This document shows, one piece after another, positions 56,096-64,000 of a stretch of DNA of 64,000 nucleotides. The first letter of the stretch is position 1; every line of letters begins with the position of its first letter. The notes beneath the pieces were generated by a model. That model did not search any database, was not told where the DNA came from, and was given only the letters and a program-made list of their open reading frames with translations. Both the position numbers and the translations under genes were made by a program. Source of the stretch: Gammaproteobacteria bacterium (GTDB lineage Bacteria; Pseudomonadota; Gammaproteobacteria; DSM-19610); contig DROT01000090.1 in the NCBI GenBank assembly GCA_011321775.1, forward strand, positions 1 through 64,000, in the 5' to 3' direction.

Positions 56096-57247
56096 ATGAA
56101 AGGAAAGCTGTTCACCGCCGGCGCGGCCCTGTTCTTCGTCGCCGGTATCGTTTTCTGGGGCGGCTTCAATACCGCCATGGAAGCCACCAATACGCTGGAA
56201 TTCTGCATCTCCTGCCACGAGATGGAGAGCACCGTCTACCAGGAATACCGTCACAGCGTGCACTTCCGCAACAGTTCCGGCGTCCAGGCCGCCTGTCCCG
56301 ACTGCCACGTCCCCAGGGAGTGGATTCACAAGGTCATCCGCAAGATCCAGGCTTCCGTGGAGGTCTATCACTGGGCCGTGGGCAGCATCGACACGCCGGA
56401 GAAGTTCGAGGCCAAGCGCGCCGTCCTAGCCGGCAAGGTGTGGAAGACCATGAAAAACACGGATTCGCGCGAGTGCCGCAACTGCCATCGTTTCGACAGC
56501 ATGGAACTGAAGCAGCAGAGCTATTTCGCGCGCAGCCGCCACGGCAGCGGCCTGGAAAAGGGCATGACCTGCATCGACTGCCACAAGGGCATCTCCCACC
56601 ATCTGCCGAAGCCGAAGACGGTCGCCGCCGCGCCGAGCGCGGAGGAGCTGGAATACGGTGAAGAGATCAACGAGACCTGCGCCGGCTGCCACGGCGAATA
56701 CGCCCAGGGCAAGTCGGACGGCGAATACCCGCGCCTGGCCGGCCTGCCGAAGGATTACATCATCAAGCAACTGCGCGACTTCAAGAGCCGGCACCGGATC
56801 AACATCCCCATGTTCCCCTACACCACCGAGCGCGAACTGCCCGAAGAGGACGTCCAGGCCGTTGCCGCCTACCTGGCGAGCAGAAAGTTGCCCAGCAAAC
56901 TGCCGCCGGCCAGGAAGGGCAAGGAGTTCAACGCCCTCGCCCGTCTCCACGAAAGCAGCCTGGTGGTCAACATCCCGCGCCTCGAGGGGGATGTCGCCAA
57001 AGGGGAATACCTGTACCAGCACCAGTGCAGTGCCTGCCACGGCCGCGACGGCTACGGCAAGCCGGGGCTGGTGATTCCGCCGCTGGCCGGCCAGCACTCC
57101 GGCTACCTGAAACGCCAGATCCGCAAGTTCGCCCGCGGCGAACGGCTGCACGCCGACGAGCCCGGAGATGCCGAGGGATTCAGGGACTTGAGCCCCACGC
57201 AAGTGCAGAACCTGCTGGCCTACCTTGCGACGCTGGACGACAACTGA
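56096..57247 (+). CDS. Six-heme NapC/NirT-cytochrome c fusion, quinol dehydrogenase
   Basis: A 383-residue protein with one N-terminal membrane helix (AALFFVAGIVFWGGF), then a tetraheme NapC/NirT-like domain (hemes at C37, C67, C127 and C159: CISCHE, CPDCHV, CRNCHR, CIDCHK) and two class I heme sites in a C-terminal diheme region (C195 CAGCH, C311 CSACH). NapC/NirT proteins oxidise menaquinol or ubiquinol and pass electrons to periplasmic reductases; here the usual soluble acceptor cytochromes are fused on. The ATG at 56096 is chosen because the membrane anchor follows directly. It is divergent from nosZ and near an FNR-type box, so electron delivery to NosZ, NirS or both is inferred. Confidence 0.92.
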   Translation: MKGKLFTAGAALFFVAGIVFWGGFNTAMEATNTLEFCISCHEMESTVYQEYRHSVHFRNSSGVQAACPDCHVPREWIHKVIRKIQASVEVYHWAVGSIDTPEKFEAKRAVLAGKVWKTMKNTDSRECRNCHRFDSMELKQQSYFARSRHGSGLEKGMTCIDCHKGISHHLPKPKTVAAAPSAEELEYGEEINETCAGCHGEYAQGKSDGEYPRLAGLPKDYIIKQLRDFKSRHRINIPMFPYTTERELPEEDVQAVAAYLASRKLPSKLPPARKGKEFNALARLHESSLVVNIPRLEGDVAKGEYLYQHQCSACHGRDGYGKPGLVIPPLAGQHSGYLKRQIRKFARGERLHADEPGDAEGFRDLSPTQVQNLLAYLATLDDN

Positions 57248-57296
57248 GACCGGCATCCACCGCCCACGGGGCGGGTGAACGGAGATCGTTGTCCTT

Positions 57297-57365
57297 AGCC
57301 ACGGAAAACACGAACACGGAAGCAGACAAGAAATATTTCCGTGTTCGTCCGTGTTTTCCGTGGCT
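57297..57365. repeat. CACGGAA-type hairpin repeat, copy 5
   Basis: AGCCACGGAAAACACGAACA followed by CGGAA on the left is mirrored by TTCCGTGTTCGTCCGTGTTT and TCCGTGGCT on the right. It lies between the convergent six-heme cytochrome and ABC-F genes, the same kind of position as the copy at 32647. Confidence 0.88.
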
Positions 57366-57427
57366 AACAATAACGAGGTATGCCAATCACCTTCTTCGCG
57401 GGTAGAGGGTTGCGCCAGGGTTCCAGT

Positions 57428-59323
57428 TCAGGACGCCCGCAGCGATTCCAGCTCCTCGCTGGCCTGCATCCAGTCCTCCTCCAGCCGGCTGCAACGGTCG
57501 TCGAGCCCGGCCTTCTCCAGCAGCAGCTCCTTCAGCCGCGCCTTGCGGTCGTCGGCGTAGAGCGCCGGATCCGCCAGCTGCTGTTCGATCTCCGCCTGGC
57601 GGGCCTGCAGGCGCTCCAGTTCGTCTTCGGCGGCACGGATGCGCTGGCGCAGCGGCTGCAGGCGGCGGCGCTGCTCGGCCTGTTCGCGCTTGCGCTGCCG
57701 CCGCGCCGAGGCGCTGTGAGCAACCGTCTCGCCGGGCGCCGGGCGCGGCTGACGGCCCTGCTCGGCCAGCCAGCGCGGATAGTCGTCGAGACTGCCGGGG
57801 AACTCGTCGACCCGGCCATCGTGCACCCGCAACAGGCGGTCACAGGCAACCCGCAACAGGTGACGGTCGTGTGACACCATCACCATGGCACCGGCAAACT
57901 CCTGCAGTGCCACGGCCAGCGCCTGGCGCATCTCCAGGTCGAGGTGGTTGGTGGGTTCGTCCAGCAGCAACAGGTTGGGCCGCTGCCACGCCAGCAGCGC
58001 CAGCGCCAGGCGCGACTTCTCTCCCCCCGAGAACGGCGCCACCGGGGCAGTGGCGCGATCACCCGAAAAACCGAAACCACCGAGGAAATCGCGCAACGGC
58101 TGCTCGCGCGCGTCGGCATCGAGCTGCCGCAGATGCTCCAGCGGCGAGTGCTGCGGCTGCAGCTGCTCCACCTGGTGCTGGGCGAAATAGCCGATGCGCA
58201 GGTCTTTCGAGCATTCCAGGCGTCCCCGCTGCGGTGCCAGCACGCCGGCCAGCAACTTGATCAGGGTCGACTTGCCGGCACCATTGGTCCCCAGCAGTCC
58301 GATACGGTCGCCCGGGAACAGGCCCAGGTCGACACCGGCGACCACCGGCTGATCGCCGTAGCCGCCCGCCACTCCTTCCAGCTGCAACAGGGGGTGCGGC
58401 AGCCGCGCCGGGGCCGGAATGGAGAAGTGGAACGGCGAATCGACATGCGCGGGCGCAATCCGTTCCATGCGTTGCAGCGCCTTGAGACGGCTCTGCGCCT
58501 GGCGTGCCTTGGTCGCCTTGGCGCGGAAACGCTCCACGAAGGCATGCATGTGGGCGATCTCGCGTTGCTGCTTCTCGTATTCGGCCTGCCGGCTGGCGAG
58601 CCGTTCGGCGCGGACGCGCTCGAAGGCCGAGTAGTTGCCACTGTAGAGCGTCAGTCGTTGCTGCTCGAAATGGAGCACACGGTTGCTCACGCTGTCGAGG
58701 AAGTCACGGTCGTGCGAGATCAGCAGCAGCGTGCCGGCATAGCTGCGCAACCAGTTCTCCAGCCAGATCACGGCGTCGAGGTCCAGGTGATTGGTAGGCT
58801 CGTCCAGTAACAGCAGGTCGGAGCGGCACATCAGTGCCCGCCCCAGGTTGAGGCGCATGCGCCAGCCGCCCGAGAAGTCGCTGACCGGCCGCTGTTGGTC
58901 GCCATTGCCGAAGCCGAGCCCATGCAACAGCTGTGCGGCACGGCTGCGGGCACTGTAGCCGTCGATGGCCTCGAAACGGCCGTGCAGCCGGGCAAGCCGT
59001 TCACCGTCGCCGGCCGCCTCCGCCTCCACCAGGGCCCGCTCCACCTCGCGCAGCGCGGTGTCACCGTCGAGCACGTATTCCAACGCCGGCCGCGGATCGA
59101 CCGGCGTCTCCTGCGCCACGTGGGCAATCACCCAGTCGCGCGGCAGGCGGAATTCGCCGGCGTCCGGCTGCAGCTCACCCAGGATGAGGGCGAACAGGCT
59201 CGACTTTCCGGTACCATTGGCGCCCGTGACCCCGACCCGCTGGCCGGGATGGATCTGAAAGGTGGCGTGTTCGAACAGCAGCCGCGGGCCGCGCCGCAGG
59301 GCCAGGTCGCTGAATTGCAGCAT
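57428..59323 (-). CDS. ABC-F family ATPase (YheS/Uup-like)
   Basis: A 631-residue soluble protein with two ABC modules. Module 1 has GANGTGKSS, FSGGWRMRLNLGRAL and LLLLDEPTNHLDLDAVIWLE; module 2 has GTNGAGKST, FSGGEKSRLALALL and LLLLDEPTNHLDLEMRQAL. The linker (residues about 235-310) is the charged P-site tRNA-interaction motif region, and a C-terminal coiled coil (residues about 555-631, RQRIRAAEDELERLQARQAE) follows. It resembles YheS/Uup. Such proteins act on ribosomes or DNA rather than as transporters. The ATG at 59323 begins MLQFSDLALRRG. Confidence 0.92.
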   Translation of the reverse strand: MLQFSDLALRRGPRLLFEHATFQIHPGQRVGVTGANGTGKSSLFALILGELQPDAGEFRLPRDWVIAHVAQETPVDPRPALEYVLDGDTALREVERALVEAEAAGDGERLARLHGRFEAIDGYSARSRAAQLLHGLGFGNGDQQRPVSDFSGGWRMRLNLGRALMCRSDLLLLDEPTNHLDLDAVIWLENWLRSYAGTLLLISHDRDFLDSVSNRVLHFEQQRLTLYSGNYSAFERVRAERLASRQAEYEKQQREIAHMHAFVERFRAKATKARQAQSRLKALQRMERIAPAHVDSPFHFSIPAPARLPHPLLQLEGVAGGYGDQPVVAGVDLGLFPGDRIGLLGTNGAGKSTLIKLLAGVLAPQRGRLECSKDLRIGYFAQHQVEQLQPQHSPLEHLRQLDADAREQPLRDFLGGFGFSGDRATAPVAPFSGGEKSRLALALLAWQRPNLLLLDEPTNHLDLEMRQALAVALQEFAGAMVMVSHDRHLLRVACDRLLRVHDGRVDEFPGSLDDYPRWLAEQGRQPRPAPGETVAHSASARRQRKREQAEQRRRLQPLRQRIRAAEDELERLQARQAEIEQQLADPALYADDRKARLKELLLEKAGLDDRCSRLEEDWMQASEELESLRAS

Positions 59324-59408
59324 GGCCCGGATTGTACCCCAGACACGATCGCAAACCCGCCTTGTGGTATCTTCCCCGCTGCGCACAGATGCCCGGAGCA
59401 GAAACCCC

Positions 59409-60623
59409 ATGGAACACCTGCAGCAACTGCTGAACCTCGGTCCTTTCCGCACCGTCACCTGGGGCATCGTGGTGCTGTTCGTCGGCCGCTGGCTGATCCA
59501 GCGCTCGCGCTTCCTGCGCGACTACAACATTCCGGAACCGGTAGTGGGCGGCCTGCTGTTCTCCCTGCTGTCGGCACTGCTGTACTTCGGCTTCGACCTG
59601 ACCATCCATTTCGACCTGGGCGCGCGCGACGTGCTGCTGGTGTACTTCTTCACCACCATCGGCCTCAACGCCCGTCTCAGCGACCTGGTGTCGGGCGGCA
59701 AGCCGCTGGCCATCCTGCTGGGCGCCACCATCCTGTACATGTTCGTGCAGAATCTCACCGGCCTGTCGATCGCCGGCCTGTTCGGACTGCCCCCGCAGGT
59801 GGGCCTGCTCGGCGGCACCGTCTCGCTGATCGGCGGCCACGGCACCGCCATCGCCTGGTCACCCATCTTCGCCAGCGAGTACGGTATCGACAACGCCATG
59901 GAGATCGGCATCGCCTGCGCGACCTTCGGCCTGGTACTGGCGAGCACCATGGGCGGTCCCATCGCCCACTACCTGATCAACAAGTACGACCTCAAACCGA
60001 GCGGCAACGGCGGCTTCGACGTCGGTGCGACGCCGGCCCAGGAACACGCGCCGGCGGACTACCTCTCCTTCCTGCGTGCCATCCTCGCCATCCATCTGAG
60101 CATCACCCTGGGATTCGTGCTCAAGGAAGTCCTGGCGTCCGCCGGCCTGAAACTGCCGCTGTTCGTGACCGCACTGTTCGGCGGTATCGTGCTCGCCAAT
60201 ACCATTCCGCGCCTGCTGCCGAAGGTCGTGTGGCCGAGTCGCACCGCGGCACTGGCCTTGATCGCCGAGGTGTCGCTGGGCGTATTCCTGGCGATGTCGC
60301 TGATGAGCATGCAGCTGTGGACCCTGATCGACCTGGCCGGCCCCATCATCACCCTCCTGGTGGCCCAGTTCCTGATCGCCGCCGCGCTCACGCTGTTCGT
60401 CATCTTCCGGCTCATGGGCAGCAACTACGATGCCGCCGTGATCTGCGCGGGCTTCGGCGGCATCACGCTCGGCTCCACGGCGACGGCGATGGCCAACATG
60501 ACGGCCGTGACCCAGCGCTACGGTCCCTCGCACCTGGCCTTCATCATCGTGCCGCTGGTGTGCGCCTTCTTCATCGATATCGTCAACGCCTTCATGATCC
60601 AGTATTTCCTGGCCAGTATCTGA
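59409..60623 (+). CDS. gltS: Sodium/glutamate symporter GltS
   Basis: A 404-residue inner-membrane symporter with about ten to eleven helices. NIPEPVVGGLLFSL, TIGLNARLSDLVSGGKPL, TVSLIGGHGTAIAWSP and the second-half repeat GFGGITLGSTATAMANM are the re-entrant loop motifs of the ESS (GltS) family. It imports glutamate with Na+. It is divergent from the ABC-F gene and followed by a half copy of the CACGGAA repeat and the adk terminator from the opposite strand. Confidence 0.93.
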   Translation: MEHLQQLLNLGPFRTVTWGIVVLFVGRWLIQRSRFLRDYNIPEPVVGGLLFSLLSALLYFGFDLTIHFDLGARDVLLVYFFTTIGLNARLSDLVSGGKPLAILLGATILYMFVQNLTGLSIAGLFGLPPQVGLLGGTVSLIGGHGTAIAWSPIFASEYGIDNAMEIGIACATFGLVLASTMGGPIAHYLINKYDLKPSGNGGFDVGATPAQEHAPADYLSFLRAILAIHLSITLGFVLKEVLASAGLKLPLFVTALFGGIVLANTIPRLLPKVVWPSRTAALALIAEVSLGVFLAMSLMSMQLWTLIDLAGPIITLLVAQFLIAAALTLFVIFRLMGSNYDAAVICAGFGGITLGSTATAMANMTAVTQRYGPSHLAFIIVPLVCAFFIDIVNAFMIQYFLASI

Positions 60624-60677
60624 ACGGCGGTCGTCGCGGCTCCCCGGCCAGGCTCGCCCGTCGCGGGGGCATGAAGC

Positions 60678-60708
60678 CTTTCCGTGTCGTCCGTGTTTTC
60701 CGTGGCCA
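60678..60708. repeat. Half CACGGAA repeat
   Basis: CTTTCCGTGTCGTCCGTGTT followed by TTCCGTGGCC is the right arm of the CACGGAA hairpin family; the left arm is missing. It lies between convergent gltS and adk. Confidence 0.7.
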
Positions 60709-60723
60709 TTTTCACAGGCGTTG

Positions 60724-60752
60724 AAAAAACAAACCCCCGCACGGGGCGGGGG
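60724..60752 (-). terminator. Rho-independent terminator of adk
   Basis: On the minus strand CCCCCG-CCCCGTG-CGGGGG (60752 to 60734) is followed by TTTGTTTTTT (60733 to 60724). It lies 30 bp after the adk stop codon and is a canonical intrinsic terminator. Confidence 0.9.
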
Positions 60753-60782
60753 CGGGTATACACGACAGGAACAACGGGCGCG

Positions 60783-61433
60783 TCAGGCGATACCGAGCTT
60801 TTCCTTGATGGTCTGCACCACCACGTCGCTGGAGGTGGCGTTGATGTTCAGCAACAGACCTTCCTTCTCGTAGAAATCGACCAGCGGCGCGGTCTTCTCG
60901 TTGTAGGTCTCGAGCCGCTTGCTGATCGCTTCCTCGGTCTCGTCGTCGCGCTGGATGACCGGGCTGCCGCACTTGTCGCACACGCCCTCCACCTTGGGCG
61001 GGTTGCTCTTGACGTTGTAGATGGCCTGGCAATCCGGGTTGGAGCAGGTGCGACGCGTGGTCAGGCGATCCAGGATGACCTCGCGCGGCACGTCGAGGTT
61101 GACGGCGAAATCGAGCTTGGCACCGATCTTCTCCAGCAGCTTCTTGAGGGCCTCGGCCTGGGGAATGGTGCGCGGGAAACCGTCGAGCAGGAAGCCCTTG
61201 GCACAGTCCGGCTCCTGCAGACGCTCTTCCATGATCCCCATGATCAGGTCGTCCGGCACCAGGTCGCCGGCCTTCATGTAGGCTTCGGCCTTCTTGCCGA
61301 GTTCGGTGCCGGCACGCACCGCGCCGCGCAGGATGTCACCGGTCGAGATCTGGACCGAACCATCGACCTCGGTAAGCAGTTTGGCCACGGTTCCCTTGCC
61401 GGCGCCCGGGGCACCCAAAAGTATCAGTTTCAC
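60783..61433 (-). CDS. adk: Adenylate kinase with four-cysteine zinc lid
   Basis: A 216-residue long-form adenylate kinase (ATP + AMP to 2 ADP). It has the P-loop GAPGAGKGT, the AMP-binding QISTGDILRGAVR and GFLLDGFPRTIPQAE, and the LID domain. The LID holds C130, C135, C152 and C155 (CSNPDCQAIYNV ... GVCDKCG), a potential zinc site. The first pair is spaced C-x4-C rather than the more usual C-x2-C. AGAGGAG precedes the ATG. It ends in a clear terminator, so it is monocistronic. Confidence 0.96.
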   Translation of the reverse strand: MKLILLGAPGAGKGTVAKLLTEVDGSVQISTGDILRGAVRAGTELGKKAEAYMKAGDLVPDDLIMGIMEERLQEPDCAKGFLLDGFPRTIPQAEALKKLLEKIGAKLDFAVNLDVPREVILDRLTTRRTCSNPDCQAIYNVKSNPPKVEGVCDKCGSPVIQRDDETEEAISKRLETYNEKTAPLVDFYEKEGLLLNINATSSDVVVQTIKEKLGIA

Positions 61434-61641
61434 GCTAGTACTCCTCTAGAATTGGAATCGGTATGGTATCCGGATAAAAGTGTTCCGCTGGCACGTCCAA
61501 CAGACTCGTGGCCGAGTGCGAATTCGGGCGGCTATTCTGCGGCAGCCGTGGCCAGCAATCAATCCATTCCCGCAGGATTTGCAAAATACTTTTGGATCAG
61601 TATGTTGAACCACCATCCAACGGTACCGCCAGGGTCCCCGC

Positions 61642-62088
61642 ATGCCCGTACACCACGCCTCCCGCACCCTCCCCTGGTCCTGCGAGCAGCTTTTTGACCT
61701 CGCTGCGGATGTCGAGCGCTATCCCGAGTACCTGCCTGGCTGGGTCAGCGCCGAGGTCGTCGATCGCAGCGAAAACCGGCTGCAGGTTCGCCAGCAACTG
61801 GGGCTGCCGGGGCTGCAGTGCCCTTTCGTCAGTGTTGCCGAACTGCAACGGCCACGAAGCGTCCTCGTACGCTCACAGGATGGTCCCTTCCGGCACCTGC
61901 GGATCGAGTGGCGCTTCGAGGCACACCGCAGCGGCCGCTGTCGCGTGTCGCTGACCATGGAATACCGCCTGCGCAATCCGCTCCTGGAAGGCGTCGCCGC
62001 CACCCTGTTCTCCCGCAGCGCGACAAATGTCATGGAACGCTTCGCCGCGCGGGCGGCCGCAATCTGCAAATCGCCGTCCGCGACTTGA
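61642..62088 (+). CDS. ratA: RatA/COQ10-like SRPBCC protein
   Basis: A 148-residue START/SRPBCC-fold protein. SRTLPWSCEQLFDLAADVERYPEYLPGW, split here as LPWSCEQLFDLAADVERYPE and YLPGW, is the RatA/COQ10 signature; NPLLEGVAATLFSRSATNVM near the C-terminus is also typical. E. coli RatA was described as a ribosome-association toxin; the eukaryotic and proteobacterial COQ10 homologues bind quinone intermediates and support respiration. A quinone-related role fits this neighbourhood as well. Its stop codon overlaps a perfect FNR-type box. No RatB gene follows. Confidence 0.85.
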   Translation: MPVHHASRTLPWSCEQLFDLAADVERYPEYLPGWVSAEVVDRSENRLQVRQQLGLPGLQCPFVSVAELQRPRSVLVRSQDGPFRHLRIEWRFEAHRSGRCRVSLTMEYRLRNPLLEGVAATLFSRSATNVMERFAARAAAICKSPSAT

Positions 62089-62098
62089 TCTCGATCAA
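62085..62098. promoter_or_regulatory. Perfect FNR/DNR box with class II promoter spacing
   Basis: TTGAT-CTCG-ATCAA matches the consensus exactly. TATACT at 62121-62126 predicts transcription from about 62133, which puts the centre of the box (62091.5) at -41.5, the classic activating position. The target is the small membrane protein gene at 62178, and possibly nirS beyond it. Confidence 0.85.
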
Positions 62099-62177
62099 GT
62101 CATACGGCAAAACGAGTTCATATACTCGGATCCATAGTCAGCTACGGCAATCATTATATTTAGGGAGGAGCGAGACA

Positions 62178-62432
62178 GTGAAACTGTGCAGCAAATGTCG
62201 GAAAAACCCCTGGCCCTATGCGATCGTGCTGCTGATTGCCTCGTTCGCGGGCTTTCTGACCTGGCTGACCCTGTCCGCGGCCGGCGCTTCCCCGACCGTC
62301 AACAGCTGGCTGTCGGCCATCGCCTTCCTGGCCGTTGCCGGCCTGCTCTTCACCTATATGGTCCACTGCATGGCCCGCCACTGCCGTGACGATGCACGCC
62401 GTAGCGGCACAAGCCCCCATCAGGCGCATTGA
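62178..62432 (+). CDS. Small two-helix membrane protein with CxxC motif
   Basis: An 84-residue protein not named by any family I recognise. It begins VKLCSKCRKNPWPYA, a short cytoplasmic or periplasmic CxxC segment, followed by two membrane helices (IVLLIASFAGFLTWLTLSAA and WLSAIAFLAVAGLLFTYMVH) and a tail with two more cysteines/histidines (CMARHCRDD). The GTG start has GGGAGGAG upstream. It is preceded by a perfect FNR-type box at -41.5 of a predicted start, and nirS follows 243 bp later on the same strand. A role in nitrite reduction, for example metal, heme or redox handling, is inferred from context only. Confidence 0.72.
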   Translation: MKLCSKCRKNPWPYAIVLLIASFAGFLTWLTLSAAGASPTVNSWLSAIAFLAVAGLLFTYMVHCMARHCRDDARRSGTSPHQAH

Positions 62433-62576
62433 GTGGATTTTCCGTTGCGACGCCATTGACAGTGACAAAAGTTGCCGGCGTTGCTGTCAATCCTGTGGAC
62501 CTGGCCGATTGGCCATATCCCGCAAGACCGCGTTTTTCCGGTTCTCCGAATAGGAGGACTACAAATGGGGGATTCC

Positions 62577-62590
62577 TTGACCTTTATCAA
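62577..62590. promoter_or_regulatory. FNR/DNR-type box upstream of nirS
   Basis: TTGAC-CTTT-ATCAA matches 9 of 10 consensus bases, 86 bp before the nirS ATG. About 40 bp downstream lies GTCGCATCTGCTGCGAC (62616-62632), an inverted repeat near the expected transcription start. The box flanks (CC before, GG after) equal those of the nosZ box, forming CCTTGAC...ATCAAGG in both. Confidence 0.8.
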
Positions 62591-62642
62591 GGAAGAAGCC
62601 CCGTAATTGACTAAGGTCGCATCTGCTGCGACAAATTTCTGA

Positions 62643-64000
<1,358 letters not shown>

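Noticed and set aside
61642-62432. RatA plus the downstream small ORF as a RatAB toxin-antitoxin pair
   Set aside because: The downstream protein is a two-helix CxxC membrane protein unlike RatB (a ubiquitin-like fold), and an FNR-type promoter separates the genes.
62455-62491. Inverted repeat ATTGACAG ... CTGTCAAT before nirS as a terminator
   Set aside because: The loop is 21 nt and no T-run follows; too weak to call a terminator.

Overview
The window is GC-rich, almost fully coding DNA from a facultatively denitrifying gammaproteobacterium. The evidence is a cytochrome cd1 nitrite reductase gene, a clade II type nitrous oxide reductase cluster, a complete-looking menaquinone pathway, a RatA-type protein, a B12-dependent ribonucleotide reductase and a VPLPA-CTERM exported protein. 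The gene content resembles Chromatiales-like sulfur-oxidising denitrifiers, but the genus is an inference. No tRNA, rRNA, CRISPR array, transposase or prophage gene was recognised.

Layout. 1-1869: end of a cyclopropane-fatty-acid synthase-like gene, two palindromes and a VPLPA-CTERM protein. 1870-7564 (minus): a five-gene operon of BNR sialidase-like protein, ApbE, QEGLA-type metallopeptidase, GshB-like ATP-grasp ligase and endonuclease V, three of its four junctions overlapping or only 3 bp apart. 7793-14301 (plus): menF-D-B-A-C and a DHNA-CoA thioesterase, from a recognisable sigma-70 promoter. 14451-20324: PBP7, then a c-type cytochrome, an ABC ATPase, an FtsX permease and a membrane-fusion protein. 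20358-24114 (minus): ahcY-pcm-nrdJ with ATGA overlaps. 24186-30175 (plus): a nucleic-acid repair block of archease, RtcB, PolX and a fused Clp1-like kinase/RNase Z. 30178-30847: a 670-bp nested palindrome. 30870-44938: radical SAM AmrS, small DUF genes, YbaK, Lon-like protease, malate dehydrogenase, an FGE-domain protein, a lytic transglycosylase, Nudix, menE and ubiE. 44976-45329: a second, simpler copy of the palindrome. 45383-55914 (minus): nosZ, two cytochromes c, nosB-D-G-H-F-L-Y. 56096-57247 (plus): a six-heme NapC/cytochrome c fusion divergent from nosZ. 57428-62432: ABC-F ATPase, GltS, adenylate kinase, RatA and a small CxxC membrane protein. 62676-64000: nirS, running off the end.

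How the genes fit together. MenF, D, B, A, C, E, a thioesterase and UbiE would make menaquinone (menH was not found). Menaquinol can be oxidised by NosG/NosH and by the NapC-type six-heme protein, feeding electrons through the small cytochromes c to NosZ and probably NirS. FNR/DNR-type boxes (TTGAC/T-N4-A/GTCAA) lie between nosZ and the six-heme gene, upstream of the diheme cytochrome, upstream of the small CxxC membrane protein (at -41.5 from a predicted start) and upstream of nirS, so these genes probably form one anaerobic/NO-responsive regulon.

The most unusual features are the Clp1-kinase/RNase Z fusion beside archease-RtcB-PolX, the giant nested palindrome whose second copy carries compensatory changes in both arms, the six-heme quinol dehydrogenase fusion, and the pairing of a tubulin-carboxypeptidase-like QEGLA peptidase with an ATP-grasp ligase. 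A family of CACGGAA-type hairpin repeats is scattered through the intergenic gaps.
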